Assembly: GCA_029582165.1 (NCBI GenBank) | Contig: CM055881.1 | Location: 24,223,594 to 24,287,593 of the forward strand | Source of the DNA: Portulaca oleracea | Lineage: Eukaryota > Streptophyta > Magnoliopsida > Caryophyllales > Portulacaceae | Reading direction: 5' to 3' | Length of the DNA stretch: 64,000 bases | In this document: in pieces, positions 20,530-32,358 of the stretch | Position numbering within the stretch: position 1 is the stretch's first letter | How the letters are laid out: each line of letters begins with the position of its first letter | Translations under genes and position numbers: made by a program | The notes under the pieces: model-generated | The model's database searches: none | What the model saw: the letters and a program-made list of their open reading frames with translations, nothing else | Told to the model about the DNA's origin: nothing

Positions 20530-23190
20530 GTATTAGATACTGGTTGTGAAGCTCACATTTGTGGAAATGTACAGGGCCTAGCGAGTAGACAGTCGTGAGA
20601 ATGAAGTAAACCTACGCACAGGAAACGGGCAAAGAGTTGCGGCTGTCTTCATAGGAACTTATAGTTTATCTTTACCTTCAGGACTTATATTAGAACTAAA
20701 TAATTGTTATTTTGTTCCCACTATTAGTCAGAATTTAATTTCAGTAGCTGTACTTGAGATTGAAGGTTATTCTTTTAGTATTATGAATGGTCGTTTTTCA
20801 TTTACAAAGAATGGAATCTTTTATGGTGCGGGTATTCGCATGAATGGCCTCTACATATTAGATTTAGATAAACAAATTTGTCACATCGAATTCAAAAAGG
20901 CTAAAACAAAAGACTCAAATGAAACATACCTTTGGCACTGCAGGCTAGGTCATATTAATCAGAATCGCATCCAGAAGCTGCAAAGTACAGGAGTTCTGGA
21001 AAACTTAAACTTTGAAAGGTTTGAAGTTTGTGAGGCATGTCTGATGGGAAAAATGACTAAGTCACCCTTTACTGGAACTGGTGAACGGGCCAATGACTTA
21101 TTAGGGCTCATACATACTGATGTATGCGGACCAATGAGCACAAATGCTAGAGGAGGATTCTACTATTTCATTACTTTTACTGATGACTTCAGTAGATATG
21201 GGTATATCTACCTAATGCGTCATAAATCTGAATCTTTTGAAAAGTTCAAAGAATTCCAGAATGAAGTACAGAATCAACTTGGTAAAACAATAAAAACTCT
21301 TCGATCAGATCGAGGAGGAGAATATTTGAGCCAAGAATTCATTAACCATCTAAGTACTTGTGGGATTGTCTCACAGTTGTCTCCTCCAGGAACACCACAA
21401 CACAATGGTGTATCTGAAAGGAGAAATCGCACCCTATTAGATATGGTACGATCAATGATGGCAGAGTCAGATTTACCACTTAGCTTTTGGGGGCATGCTC
21501 TTGAAACTGCATCGCTCATTCTAAACAGGACTCCGACTAAAGCTACTGAAAAGACACCATATGAGATATGGAGAGGAAGAGTTCCCAGTTTGTCTTTTCT
21601 AAAGATTTGGGGATGTGAAGCCTATGTTAAGGTTTTACCTGACAGCAAGCTTGCACCCAGATCTGAAAAGGTTTTCTTTGTGGGCTATCCTAAGGAAACC
21701 AAAGGGTATTACTTCTACAACCGTTCTGAGAACAAAGTGTGTGTCTCGGAATGCTTTCTTCTGAAAACCGACATGGATGGTAAACCTAGTGTTTACAAAG
21801 CACGGCTGGTGGCAAAAGGTTTCACTCAAATTCATGGTATTGACTATGAAGAGACTTTTTCCCCAGTAGCGGCTTTTGAATCTATCAGGATACTCCTTGC
21901 CATAGCTGCATGGTATGACTATGAAATATGGCAAATGGACGTCAAGACTGCATTCTTGAATGGGATTCTGGAAGAGGAAGTGTATATGACACAACCTGAA
22001 GGTTTTGAAGATCCCAAAGGTTTTGGGAAGGTCTATAAGCTGCAAAGGGCCATTTATGGCCTCAAGCAAGCTTCAAGGAGTTGGAATCAAAGGTTTAATC
22101 AAGTAATCAAAGAGTTTGGTTTTTTGAAAAACCAAGAAGAGCCTTGTGTTTTTAGAAAACTCAGTGGGAGCAAAATAGTCTTTCTAGTTCTGTATGTGGA
22201 TGATATACTTCTCATTGGAAATGACATTCCTATGCTGGAGTCTTGTAAGACATGGCTTAGGAAAAATTTCCAAATGAAGGATCTCGGTGAGGCCCAGTAC
22301 ATTCTTGGAGTAAAGATCTATAGAGATAGATCAAGGCGTTTGATTGCATTAAATCAAACAACTTATATTGATAAAGTGTTGAATCGGTTCAACATGCAAA
22401 ACTCCAAGAAAGGGTTCATTCCCATGGTTCATGGCACATCACTTGGTAAAACAGATTGTCCTCAGACATCTGAAGACCAGGAAAAGATGAAAAATATACC
22501 TTATGCTTCGGCTGTAGGGTCTATAATGTATGCTATGAGATGTACAAGGCCAAATATAGCTTTTGCTTTAAGTATGTGCAGCAGGTTTCAAGCCAACCCA
22601 GGTGAGAAACACTGGACTGCTGTGAAGAACATACTTAAGTATCTTAATAGAACTAAGGAGTTGTCCTTAATCTATGGAGGTGAGAAACAGCTAAGTGTAA
22701 AAGGTTACACTGATGCTAGTTTCATGACGGATAAGGATGACTACAGTAGCCAATCTGGATACGTCTTTTGTTTAAATGGTGGGGCAGTGAGCTGGAAGAG
22801 TTCCAAGCAAAACATCACGCCGATTCTACAATCGAGGCAGAATACATCGCAAAGAAGGCCGCGAAGGAGGCAATGTGGGTGAAGAAGTTCATCAAGGAGC
22901 TTGAAGTTGTGCCTAGTATTGCGGAAGGCGTGGACCTGTACTGTGACAACAGTGGGGCCATTGCTCAGGCAAAGGAACCTAGAGCACACAACAAAGCTAA
23001 ACATGTGTCCAGAAAGTATCACATCATTCGAAAGTTCATCGAGGAAGGTGATATTAATGTGTGCAAGGTTCATACGGATGAGAACGTCGCCGATCCGTTT
23101 ACTAAACCCACATCGCATGTTAAGTATGAGAGTCTTACTCATGCAATAGTAATTAGACATCTTAAATGTTGTTATTATGTTACATTTTGA
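20530..23190 (+). pseudogene. Copia pol: protease, integrase, reverse transcriptase, RNase H
   Basis: Protease active site LDTGCEAHIC (about 20532-20562) is followed by a frameshift near 20590. One frame then runs to 22882. It covers the integrase zinc finger (WHCRLGH...CEACLMGK), the integrase acidic triad in HTDVCGP, RSDRGGEY and NGVSERRNR, and RT with YVDD at about 22194. Between VCVSE and KTDMDGK roughly 400 bp typical of the linker is missing, in frame. RNase H continues in another frame from about 22815 (DSTIEAEYIA, then CDNSGAIAQAK) to 23188. A polyprotein from this copy would not be functional. Confidence 0.9.
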
Positions 23191-23977
23191 ACATTAGATG
23201 ACTCATGTTTTTTTACAGTTATTTATTCATCATTTATTAATAAAATCAAAACTTTACATAATTTTGGTTTAGAATTATGTGAATGTCCAAAAGGTTAGCG
23301 TATTCAAAATGGGAAATTGGATGAGGTTCGATTTACGAAACCCCATTAGTGAACTTGATAACGCTAATCTTGGTGACGATCGACACTGGTTCCTAATTGT
23401 ATTATCACGTAGGAACGTTGATAATATCAACGCAATTAGCATGTAGGATTGAGGTGATGATCAAGTTTCGTGATCATAGTGATGTGATGACATCATAAAT
23501 CAATCACATGGGTACTGTTGAGAATAACTACCGAACTGACCCGCAGTGGGAGCTCTGTAAGTTAGGAATGTCATAAGATCTCTCACTACTCAAATTCCTA
23601 AATCACGAGTTCAATACATAGACTACATGGTGCTTTGTGACTTTGGAGCGCGTCAAACGTCTTCGTAAGATGAGGCTATAAAGGCGGTGTGCAGGTTCTG
23701 ATTGGATCATGTGAGAATGTGTATCTGAACAAGATGGCATTGTCCTCCCTATTAGGGACAGTTGTCTCGTTGGCCACTCGGTGAGAATGGACTGAAAATG
23801 CTTGGAAACTCAGTTGAATCAATAGTTGATCATCTGTTATTTCAAAGTCTAAACTCGGAGATCGAGGAACGCGTTTGGACCTTACATAAGGATGACATCG
23901 ACACCTTATCCGAACTAGAGACGATGAAGTGACAAGGGAATTCAAGGTATCGAACACTTGTGGGACAAGTGGGAGAT
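23191..23977 (+). other. Copia 3' non-coding region and polypurine tract
   Basis: About 790 bp after the last pol stop without coding signal. It ends in the polypurine tract GACAAGTGGGAGAT directly before the 3' LTR, where plus-strand DNA synthesis would start. Confidence 0.75.
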
Positions 23978-24780
23978 TGTTGGGAATGTCCCGACAATGT
24001 TCGATATACACGGAGATTAAACCAAAGTAATATAGTAATTATATGTCTTGCTAGAGACCTCTATAATTAGTAATTAAATAAGTTTAATTACAACTATATT
24101 ATTTGGTCCTACTGGGTCACACAAGTCAGTGCCCTGGAACAATGTATGTAACCTAAATGATATTGTATCAAGTTTAGAAAAGTTGGAAACTGATTTCTGT
24201 GAAAAATCAGCCCAACACGGACCGAATTGGGGTCAACACGGTCCGTGTTGACCGTGGGCCGAATGTTTGGACTTTCAAGGAGTCCAACACGGACCGTGTA
24301 GTTTCAACACGGACCGTGTTGAGCCCAGAAATCGCGCCGTTGCTCTTTTTCGGCCCTTTAGGGTTTTGAACCCTAACCCTAGGTTTTCTAAACACTATAT
24401 AAAGGGGTCTCTGGGAGAGATTATTTCACACCATCAACATTCGACTCTTAGAGAAACACCAGAGTGGTTTTCCTAAGTTCTTCTCTCCCCTTTCTGTTCT
24501 AGTTTCAGGAAAACTATTAGTTTCCTGAAACAGTCTCACATACATCTTAGATTGAGATTCGTCTCGATCGGGTCGATCTAGCAATCGGGTTCCTGGAGCG
24601 CTGCGTGGACTTTTCGATGAGGTTTGGCGTTGGAATCGGAAGGTCAACCTCTTCTTGGGAATTAGCGATCGGTATAATTCTCGCCCTCTGCAATTGTGTT
24701 GATTAATTGTTTATAACTGTTATAATATTCCGCCAATTAATCTGTATCTGTTTAGGAAATAGACAACCAAAAACCCAACA
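23978..24780 (+). repeat. 3' LTR of the Copia element
   Basis: Begins TGTTGGGAATGTCCCGACA and ends AAACCCAACA. Carries four palindrome copies (24212-24321) and the TATA box at about 24394. The stretch 24617-24690 differs from the 5' LTR by five small changes, all at CAG/CTG triplets. Confidence 0.95.
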
Positions 24781-24974
24781 TAACTGTACCCAACTTAATA
24801 CCCTCCTAATCGACTTATAACCGGCTAAGCCAGTCAACAATTAACTTAGTAATCCTTCTTCCTATAACAAAATAACACCCTAAAGATTGAGCTGTTACGA
24901 TTAAAATGTGAAATTCATAATATTGGGATTAACAACTTTCATAATGAGTGAGGTTAGGACCTAAAAATCCAATT

Positions 24975-24981
24975 TATAAAA
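24975..24981 (+). promoter_or_regulatory. Possible TATA box of the Tic22-like gene
   Basis: TATAAAA lies about 193 bp before the chosen ATG, in the only 304 bp between the chromovirus LTR end (24869) and the coding start. The position fits a plant core promoter with an untranslated leader of about 160 bp; unproven. Confidence 0.4.
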
Positions 24982-25173
24982 TCTCACGAGAAAAAAGAAG
25001 GCAAAGAAATTAAAAAGTGCCTGTGTAAAATTCCAATTCCGGGCGTGGGCATTGATATTACCCTCACCCTCATCCTTGATAGTTGATCCCAATCAGACAT
25101 ATTGAGTTGACGCAGAACACAGAAGGCAGAAGGCATAACACAAGCACAAACACAAACACTCTCTGTCTCCCTC

Positions 25174-26902
25174 ATGATGGAACCGGCGACGGAGCCGGGG
25201 CATCGGAACGCCAACCATGTGAGGCGTTTCATCGACTCCACAGCAGCCAATTTGTCCCAGCTGCTCAAGCCCAACGGGAAAACGACGTCGTCTACACCCA
25301 TCATCTCCACAGTGTCCGGGTCTCCCTCACAAGTGTTCCTTCCCCTCCCGTTTGCCGAGTCGACTCAAAATGACTCGCCCAGTTCAAGTTCCAGTTCCAA
25401 TTCCAATCCAACGGCTGTCCGGTCCAGACCTGCTGACACCGGCTCAGGGTTCCCCTCAATGATGCGTATCGGAGGGTTGAAGTCCGTCGGAAGTGGGGGG
25501 CCCGCTTTTGTCGGTCAGGTATTCAGTATGTGCGACCTCACTGGAACTGGCCTTATGGCTGTTTCAACCCATTTTCACATACCCTTCATCTCCAACAGGT
25601 CACTCACTACTTCCACCGTTAACCTTTTTTATTCTCTTCTGCTTGAATTTGCTGTATTTGTCATTCATTATGTAACACACTGGGATGGCTATAAATTATT
25701 AATCTCCTGCAAAAAGTTTTGAATTTCATGTGATTGTATACCTGAATTTGTTATATTGGTCAACCATTGTGTCAGATATTCAGATGGGTGTTGGGACTAT
25801 AGATTTTGCACTCGTGTTTATCTCTTGAAGGTTTGATGAAGGTTTTGTTTTGAGTTTTGACATATCCTTCACCACAAAGTGATGACTAAATCGTGAAAGA
25901 ACTTGTTATTATCTAGCTGATTTTGGTATATTAGTGCAAGATTTTGAGATGGGTTATTCAATAAAGATTTTAGACTACTTGTTGTGCCTTGGAAGTTTAA
26001 AGGATGTTCAATCTTTGAGATTTTGGGTGGATTACTGGCAAACTGTACAATAAGTTGGGTTTATGTCGTGAAAGGGCAGTGGTTAGTTTTGGTACAATGG
26101 AGCAAGTTAGGGGCTTAATGCTATGGAGGTAAAGCTGTGCAATAATTTTAATTTTTGATTTTTAAATTTTAACTGATTATGTGTCTAAGTTTGATGTATT
26201 GGTGAAAGTTTGTGTATGATATTGAAATGGATAACAGGCGAATGAAGACTATATGTCTGCTAATTTCTCTAGGAAGTTCATTTGCTATAATTAGGTTGAA
26301 TTAGTGCCAAACTATATATTAAGTAGGATCCATGTAGTGATCATAGAACGAATGAATCCCTCTGAAAAGTAGGTGTTTGTTTTGACAAAGTGGAACAAGC
26401 TAGAGGTTTAGTATTACGAAATAGCATGCATAGGTTTGGAATAGGAATGTACTGGATTACTGATTATCTGGCGCTGAAATAGTAGGATTGCTGCATTGTA
26501 GGACCTAGGTGCTATGTACCCTGTGTAAAGGTTTCTATTTGGTAAATGCCATAGAATATGGGGAAATCAATGCAGCTCAATAAGTTTGATTTAAATGACA
26601 TGTATATGGAAAAAGCATTGTGGTAAATTAAAAGAGTGAAATACTTAGAGGCACAAGTTGTGGTATTTTCCCTTGCCGTGATGTGTGGCTCTTTGACTAT
26701 TTCTTTTAATATATAGCCTTCACCTTGAAGTTAATTGCTGGAAAGACATGACAACCTGTTCTATTCTTTCTTTAGAGCTCCGGAGTGGATAAAGAAGATG
26801 TTTTCAGTGGTTACAAAAAATGAATCTGGTCCTGTCTTCCGTTTCTTCTTGGACCTGGGTGATGCAGGTATGAGATGATTCCAGCCATGTGGTTTCTTAG
26901 TT

Positions 26903-26933
<31 letters not shown>

Positions 26934-29900
26934 TTTTAATTTTTTTTAAAGAACCTTATTTTCGCATCAGTTCAAGGTTACTGTTGAACATATTCTTTTC
27001 AAACTCTATTGGTTTTTTCTGTGTCTAGTCTCACCCTTTGCTTGTATGTCAATTATTTATAATAATATTATAGATTCTGTCGCTTTTTGGGTAAGAACTT
27101 GTTTGGTTTGCATTGCTATTGTCGATTGTTAGAGTTTGAAAGTTCATTCATGCATGAACCAAACAAATTTGTGAAAATACATGAAAGAGCTTTCATCCTA
27201 ATAGTTTTTGTTTTCTTTCCTTCTCCTTCTCTGAATAATTACCTTTTTTCTCCTTAGTTACGTATGTTAAACGGCTGAACATTCCCAGCGGTGTGGTGGG
27301 TGCCTGCCGACTGGATTTAGCATATGAGCATTTCAAGGTATGTTTATAACCTGGTCCTGAATTCATGTTTAACTCCAGCATATTGCATTGGTTGATATTG
27401 CATGATCTGATTCTGTTTTCTGAAGAATAGGATGAGGGTACTAAACTTGGACCTTTCAAATTTGGTCAAATACAAAAAATTGATTGGAGCATTTTAAATT
27501 GGACACTTGGTCACTTTGTATGATATTTTTCGTGGTTCCAAAGTTCAAGGAATGTAACTGTGCTTTTGAGGAATTGACTATAACCGCTATGTATGTTTTA
27601 CACTATTTAATTTAAGCTGTTTCTCAGTTCTCTTATATCTTCTGGGACTCGTCTGAGTTTTCCATAGTCTGATCTGAATCTGATTGATACACTTGATGTG
27701 CAGGAAAAACCTCATCTTTTCCAGTTTGTACCAAATTCAAGACAGGTAATTGTTAGATTTGCATTGTTGATGACTTTATGTCAAGTAGGAGTTACCAGAA
27801 AGAGAAAGTGTTTGAGGACTTTGCTCATTCATTCTGGATCTTGCAGGTGAAGGAAGCTAGCAGGCTTCTAAGGGGTAAGAAAACAAATAATGCGAAGAAG
27901 ATTGATGGCGTTCCTGTTTTTTCTGCCCAAAACTTAGACATAGCGATAGCAACCCCAGAAGGAATTAAATGGTACAATACTCTATCTCTTATGTATAACA
28001 TATGCGTCTTCTACCTTGGTGCAAATAATGGAAACATGGTTTGGTGAATCGCTAGGCCACATCTTAGTTTAAAAAGGCGCGCCTCTAGTTCCAGTGAGGC
28101 GCAAGGCTCACACCTTGGCGCCTCAACATGGTGAGGCGAGGCTCATTAAAAAAAACCCACAAAAGGTGCACCTTTTGAGCGCCTTCTATGCGCCTTTTTG
28201 CGCCTTTTGGATCCCAGTGAAAAAGAAATGTAAAACAAGTTCTTTTTATTGTGTTTCCTTCTAATTCAATGCCCTCAGCCCTAAAGCACCTCCATATACA
28301 CTCACAACTTTCACTTTTGTTCAGTGCATTGATGTGGGAATGATTTTCATGCGTAGAAAATATTATATATGAAGTGCGCCTTGTATCCAAAAGGTGTGCG
28401 CCTTTGCCTCGGAGCCCGCACCTAGGCTCCAGGACCCCTTTGCGCCTTTTTGTGCCTTGGGCTTTTTCAATCTTAGGGCCACAGTGCTTCCTCATAGTAC
28501 TAATATCTAAAGTGCTGTAGAAAATGTCTGTAGCACCTTTATAGGATGCTTGCTTTACACCCAGCCTTTTGATCTTCACATATATAGTTCTTCTCTTTCC
28601 ATATCAAAAGAACTAGTGTTCTAGAAAATATGTTCAATATTAGGGTGGATGTACAACTGTAGAACTAGTTCTAAAGTGCTCTCCAATAAGAGAAAAAAGG
28701 ACTCATAGTTGGATGATATTAAAATTGTGCACACATGAAGAAAATCCTTACTGTCTATGCAATATGAGGAGCCCTCTTTAGCACTCGAGGCACCTTCTTC
28801 AAATGACTTAATTTCGGTTTGTCTCCTAGATTCTTTGGACACACTGAAGTCCAAGAGAATGTACGCTGTTGTTATTGTGAAATAGAGACTACATTGTGAG
28901 CCCTTTCGGTTTATAATGTATAGACCGAGCCCTTCTTTAAACTAGTAAAGATGGCCTAGCCCATAGATTATTCATCCCGCTAATGTGGCTTTAGCCTTGT
29001 AATATGAAGAGTTCTGAAAAATAGTTCTATTAGAAGTGATATTACTATTTCAACTTCAAGAAACCGTCAAAAGTATGAAACTCAGTTGAAACACTCTTGG
29101 AAAATGTATCTAAGAAGCAGTTCCAACATGCACTTTTACAAGTGAGACAATTTAGAGCAAAACGTTATCATAATATTTGAAATCATTGAAACAGAAGACT
29201 ATGGTCAGTCAGGTTCACGACCTGGTTACATTCTTACATTACCCAAAGTAAAGTCTTTAACCAAAAAAGTTTCATAAAAAGAAGGCTCAATATAATGAAA
29301 TAATTGCTTTATATAATCGAGAAAAATCCTTGGCTTAATTGTCATCAAACTAAAATTTGATAAGTTTGCATTAATACAAGATCAAACGAACACGCGAAAA
29401 AGAGGCTACCATGCTATTTGGAGCAAAATAGGAGGATGATCATGTAATATACTAGCAAAGTTCAGGAGAGCTTGGCAAGGCCGCAAGGGAGGTGACGATT
29501 CTTCACATGTATGCATGGTAATGTCAAGAGGAGGTGGCCATCGTTGACATGTTACACTAACCTTTGACAAAGTATGCAACTCAAGATAAAAGGAGGTGAC
29601 TACCTAAGAAATACAAGCATAAAGGCTACCAACCAACCAATTGACTATATGATTGTCTTGTTCAACAAATCTAATAATTAACCTAGCAAGATAGTTAGCC
29701 ATGCAAATCTTGTAATTTTTTATTTTTATTTTTTTCCTTGCAGACTTCCACAGGATATCCCCTCCACCTAAGGTTAAAACATGACTACTAGTAGAACTAA
29801 CTTTGTTGTTATTAACAACCCAGTTTGCATAACAAATCCTTCTAACACAATAATGTGCAGACACTAATCAATAGTACCATTTAGGTATTTAAGCAAATGA

Positions 29901-31752
29901 AGAAGTGCATCCCAATGGTCTTGACTAGGGTTATGTGTTTACCGACTAAAGTTGCTAACAACATAAGCAATGCCAGAACGTGTAGAGTGGTTCTATGGTT
30001 TCATGACAAACGTAGCACTGTGTGGGATACAACAAACACCTATTTCCTTGCATTGTGATTCACAAGCAGAAGTCGGAGTTGCACACAACAATGTCAATAA
30101 TGATAAGAAAATACAATCCATGTTAGACATGGTGTTGTAAAACAATTGCTAAGGCATGGTGTTATCGTCTTGGAGTATGTACGATCTGGGAAAAACTTGG
30201 CTGCCTTTCTCATAAAGAGATTACCAAGAAGAGTTGTTCTTGAAACGTTGAGGGGGATTGTGGATACCCATTTGTTGTCAAACAAAACCATGCTAATCTT
30301 CTAAATTGCACGACACTCTCAATGAATCTATACCCACTTTTTTCCCCCTTTTTAATTTTTTTTTGGGGGGGGGGGGGTTGCTATTGAGATGTGCTAGATA
30401 GATTCACTTCTTTGTACATTTGTTAGGTTGAGGATTGTTATGCTCGCAATAATTCCGTAGCGATATTTTTGGTGGTCTATATTAAGATAGACTTGATGGA
30501 ATCACCTATGTAAGTCTAAAGGTATGTGCCTTTTATGAGAAATCTAGCTTATTTTTGTTAAGCGCTTACGAAACTCGAGGTGTGCGCATGACTATGAAGG
30601 TGCTATTTGGTGGTGGTTGCGGACTATGCAATATGTCTCAAGGGTTGATATGTGATTGAGAGGATCTTATCATGATAAGTTCAAGACTAGTTCACTTGTC
30701 AAATTTTGAGTGTTACCTCTCTTCAATTCATGTCAATTCAATCGAAAGACATTGACACTTAGTATCTGGTCCTTTCTTGCCTAGGAACTCATTCATCCTT
30801 TAATGTCTGCCCAACAGTATACTTAAACCTCCCTGTCAAGTTCAAGACTACTGTCACATGGTAGGCCGTTTGTCTTTAAAGTTGGTGTCACTAGGTGTCA
30901 GTTTAAGTTGCGAGACATTGGCATCGATGCATTGATTTCTCTATGCCCGAACATGTTTGTATTCATAATTAAACTTTAGGGGGTGTTTGGGAACCAGCTG
31001 TTGGCTGTTTTTAGGCATTGGCTATTTAGTTGGCTGTTTGACTTTTGGCTGTTTTGCTGGCTATTTTTCTTAGCAATTTGTATTAGCTGTTATGTAAGGA
31101 GTGTTTGGTAGAGTTAGCTGTTTGTAATAGGTCTTTTCTATTTGATTTCCAATTGTGCCCTTAGTTTTATTTTTACTATTATATTGAACATTATTTTTTA
31201 TTTATTGCTAGGTTCCCCATATTTTAGTGTTTTTTTATATTTATATTTATTCTTAGGCTTTTTTCTATATATATTTGTGTGACCAACAAACAATTACTAA
31301 AAGTTAATAATACTAGTATTGATAGGCTAATAACTAAATTGTTTATCGATTACCAAATATTCTTGATCAAAACTAAAGGTTTTATGTCAGTTTACCTTTA
31401 TAATATAATGTGGATACTTTAAAAATTAGTACGAAAAATACAACATTGCTAACAAACTTTGCATGCATAATCAACAATTAATACATTATAAATAGAAATT
31501 ACAACATTTTACACTACATATATTTAAGACAGTGCTCATATGGTAATTGATTGTAAAATTGGTGTCACTGGTTATAATTATATCAATAACTAACTTTTCA
31601 TGACTAGTGCAATGTACGGTACAGTTTTTATTAATTTATCTAAAATTATTTTTGGGACTAAATTATATATTGATACATTTAATAATTAAAATTATTGGAA
31701 AAGGTTGTACTATATATCATTACTCATACACATAAACGTGTGTGCACGCGTG

Positions 31753-31803
<51 letters not shown>

Positions 31804-32322
31804 AAATTGGATTCTAATAATCCCTACTTTTGCAAATTGGATGGCAATAATCCCTACTTTAAATTTGTATTCTGGTGGTCCAAAAAAAAAAAAAAAATTG
31901 TATTGTAGTGGGACATAATCGAGAGTATACTCTAAATATCATAGATTTTGTGTTGCATTTGATTCAAAACTTTGTATAACACTTTACCACAATTTTTAAT
32001 GAATTTACAGTATTTCTCCTAATTTTTTTCACTTTTTTTTATGATTTTTTCAATTTTATTCCTTTTAAAAAATCATAATAATTGCTCGGAATCTCAAAAA
32101 AATAATTTAAAAAATGTTTTAGCAACTACATTTCATTACCTATCTGGGGGCAGGAACGAAAAAAACAAAATATGGGCTAGTCATGAAAAAAATAAAAAGA
32201 ATGTGGTGATGGATTTGGTACCACTACAATACAATTTTTTTTTTGGACCACCAGAGTACAAATTTAAAGTAGGGATTATTGCCATCCAATTTGAAAAAGT
32301 AGGGATTATTAGAATCCAATTT

Positions 32323-32358
<36 letters not shown>

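Larger units (their letters stand above)
16824..24780 (+). mobile_element. Near-complete Ty1/Copia retrotransposon, TSD TAACT
   Basis: A 7,957-bp element flanked by a perfect TAACT duplication (16819-16823 and 24781-24785). It has two LTRs of 852 and 803 bp, a primer-binding site TGGTATCAGAGCC (17677-17689) for initiator tRNA-Met, gag, protease, integrase, RT and RNase H in Copia order, and a polypurine tract AAGTGGGAGAT (23967-23977). Excluding indels, the LTRs differ at only a few positions, so the insertion is young. Yet the coding region has a stop in the protease region, several frameshifts and an internal deletion between integrase and RT. It may have been mobilised in trans, or some breaks may be sequence errors. 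Confidence 0.95.
4627..24869 (-). mobile_element. Ty3/gypsy chromovirus, minus strand, heavily interrupted
   Basis: The oldest layer of the nested stack. Minus-strand order: 5' LTR (24869 to 16595, split by a Copia), primer-binding site TTGGTATC just inside 16594, gag, protease region (split by an hAT), reverse transcriptase (split by a TRIM), RNase H, integrase, chromodomain (split by a solo LTR), purine-rich GTAGGGTGAAA, and the start of the 3' LTR at 4785. LTR ends are TGTTATAG and CTATAACA. The chromodomain identifies the chromovirus branch. All frames are broken. The 3' LTR loses similarity at 4627, so the target duplication cannot be checked. Confidence 0.85.
16595..24869 (-). repeat. 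5' LTR of the chromovirus, split by the Copia element
   Basis: LTR parts are 16595-16823 and 24786-24869, about 313 bp together. The outer ends TGTTATAG and CTATAACA form a perfect 8-bp inverted repeat. A CG/CA dinucleotide run (16680-16703) and a GA-rich run follow inside it. Confidence 0.8.

Noticed and set aside
28085..28579. 164-residue minus-strand frame
   Set aside because: It lies mostly within the hAT-like MITE of intron 5 with GCGCC repeats; no conserved domain.
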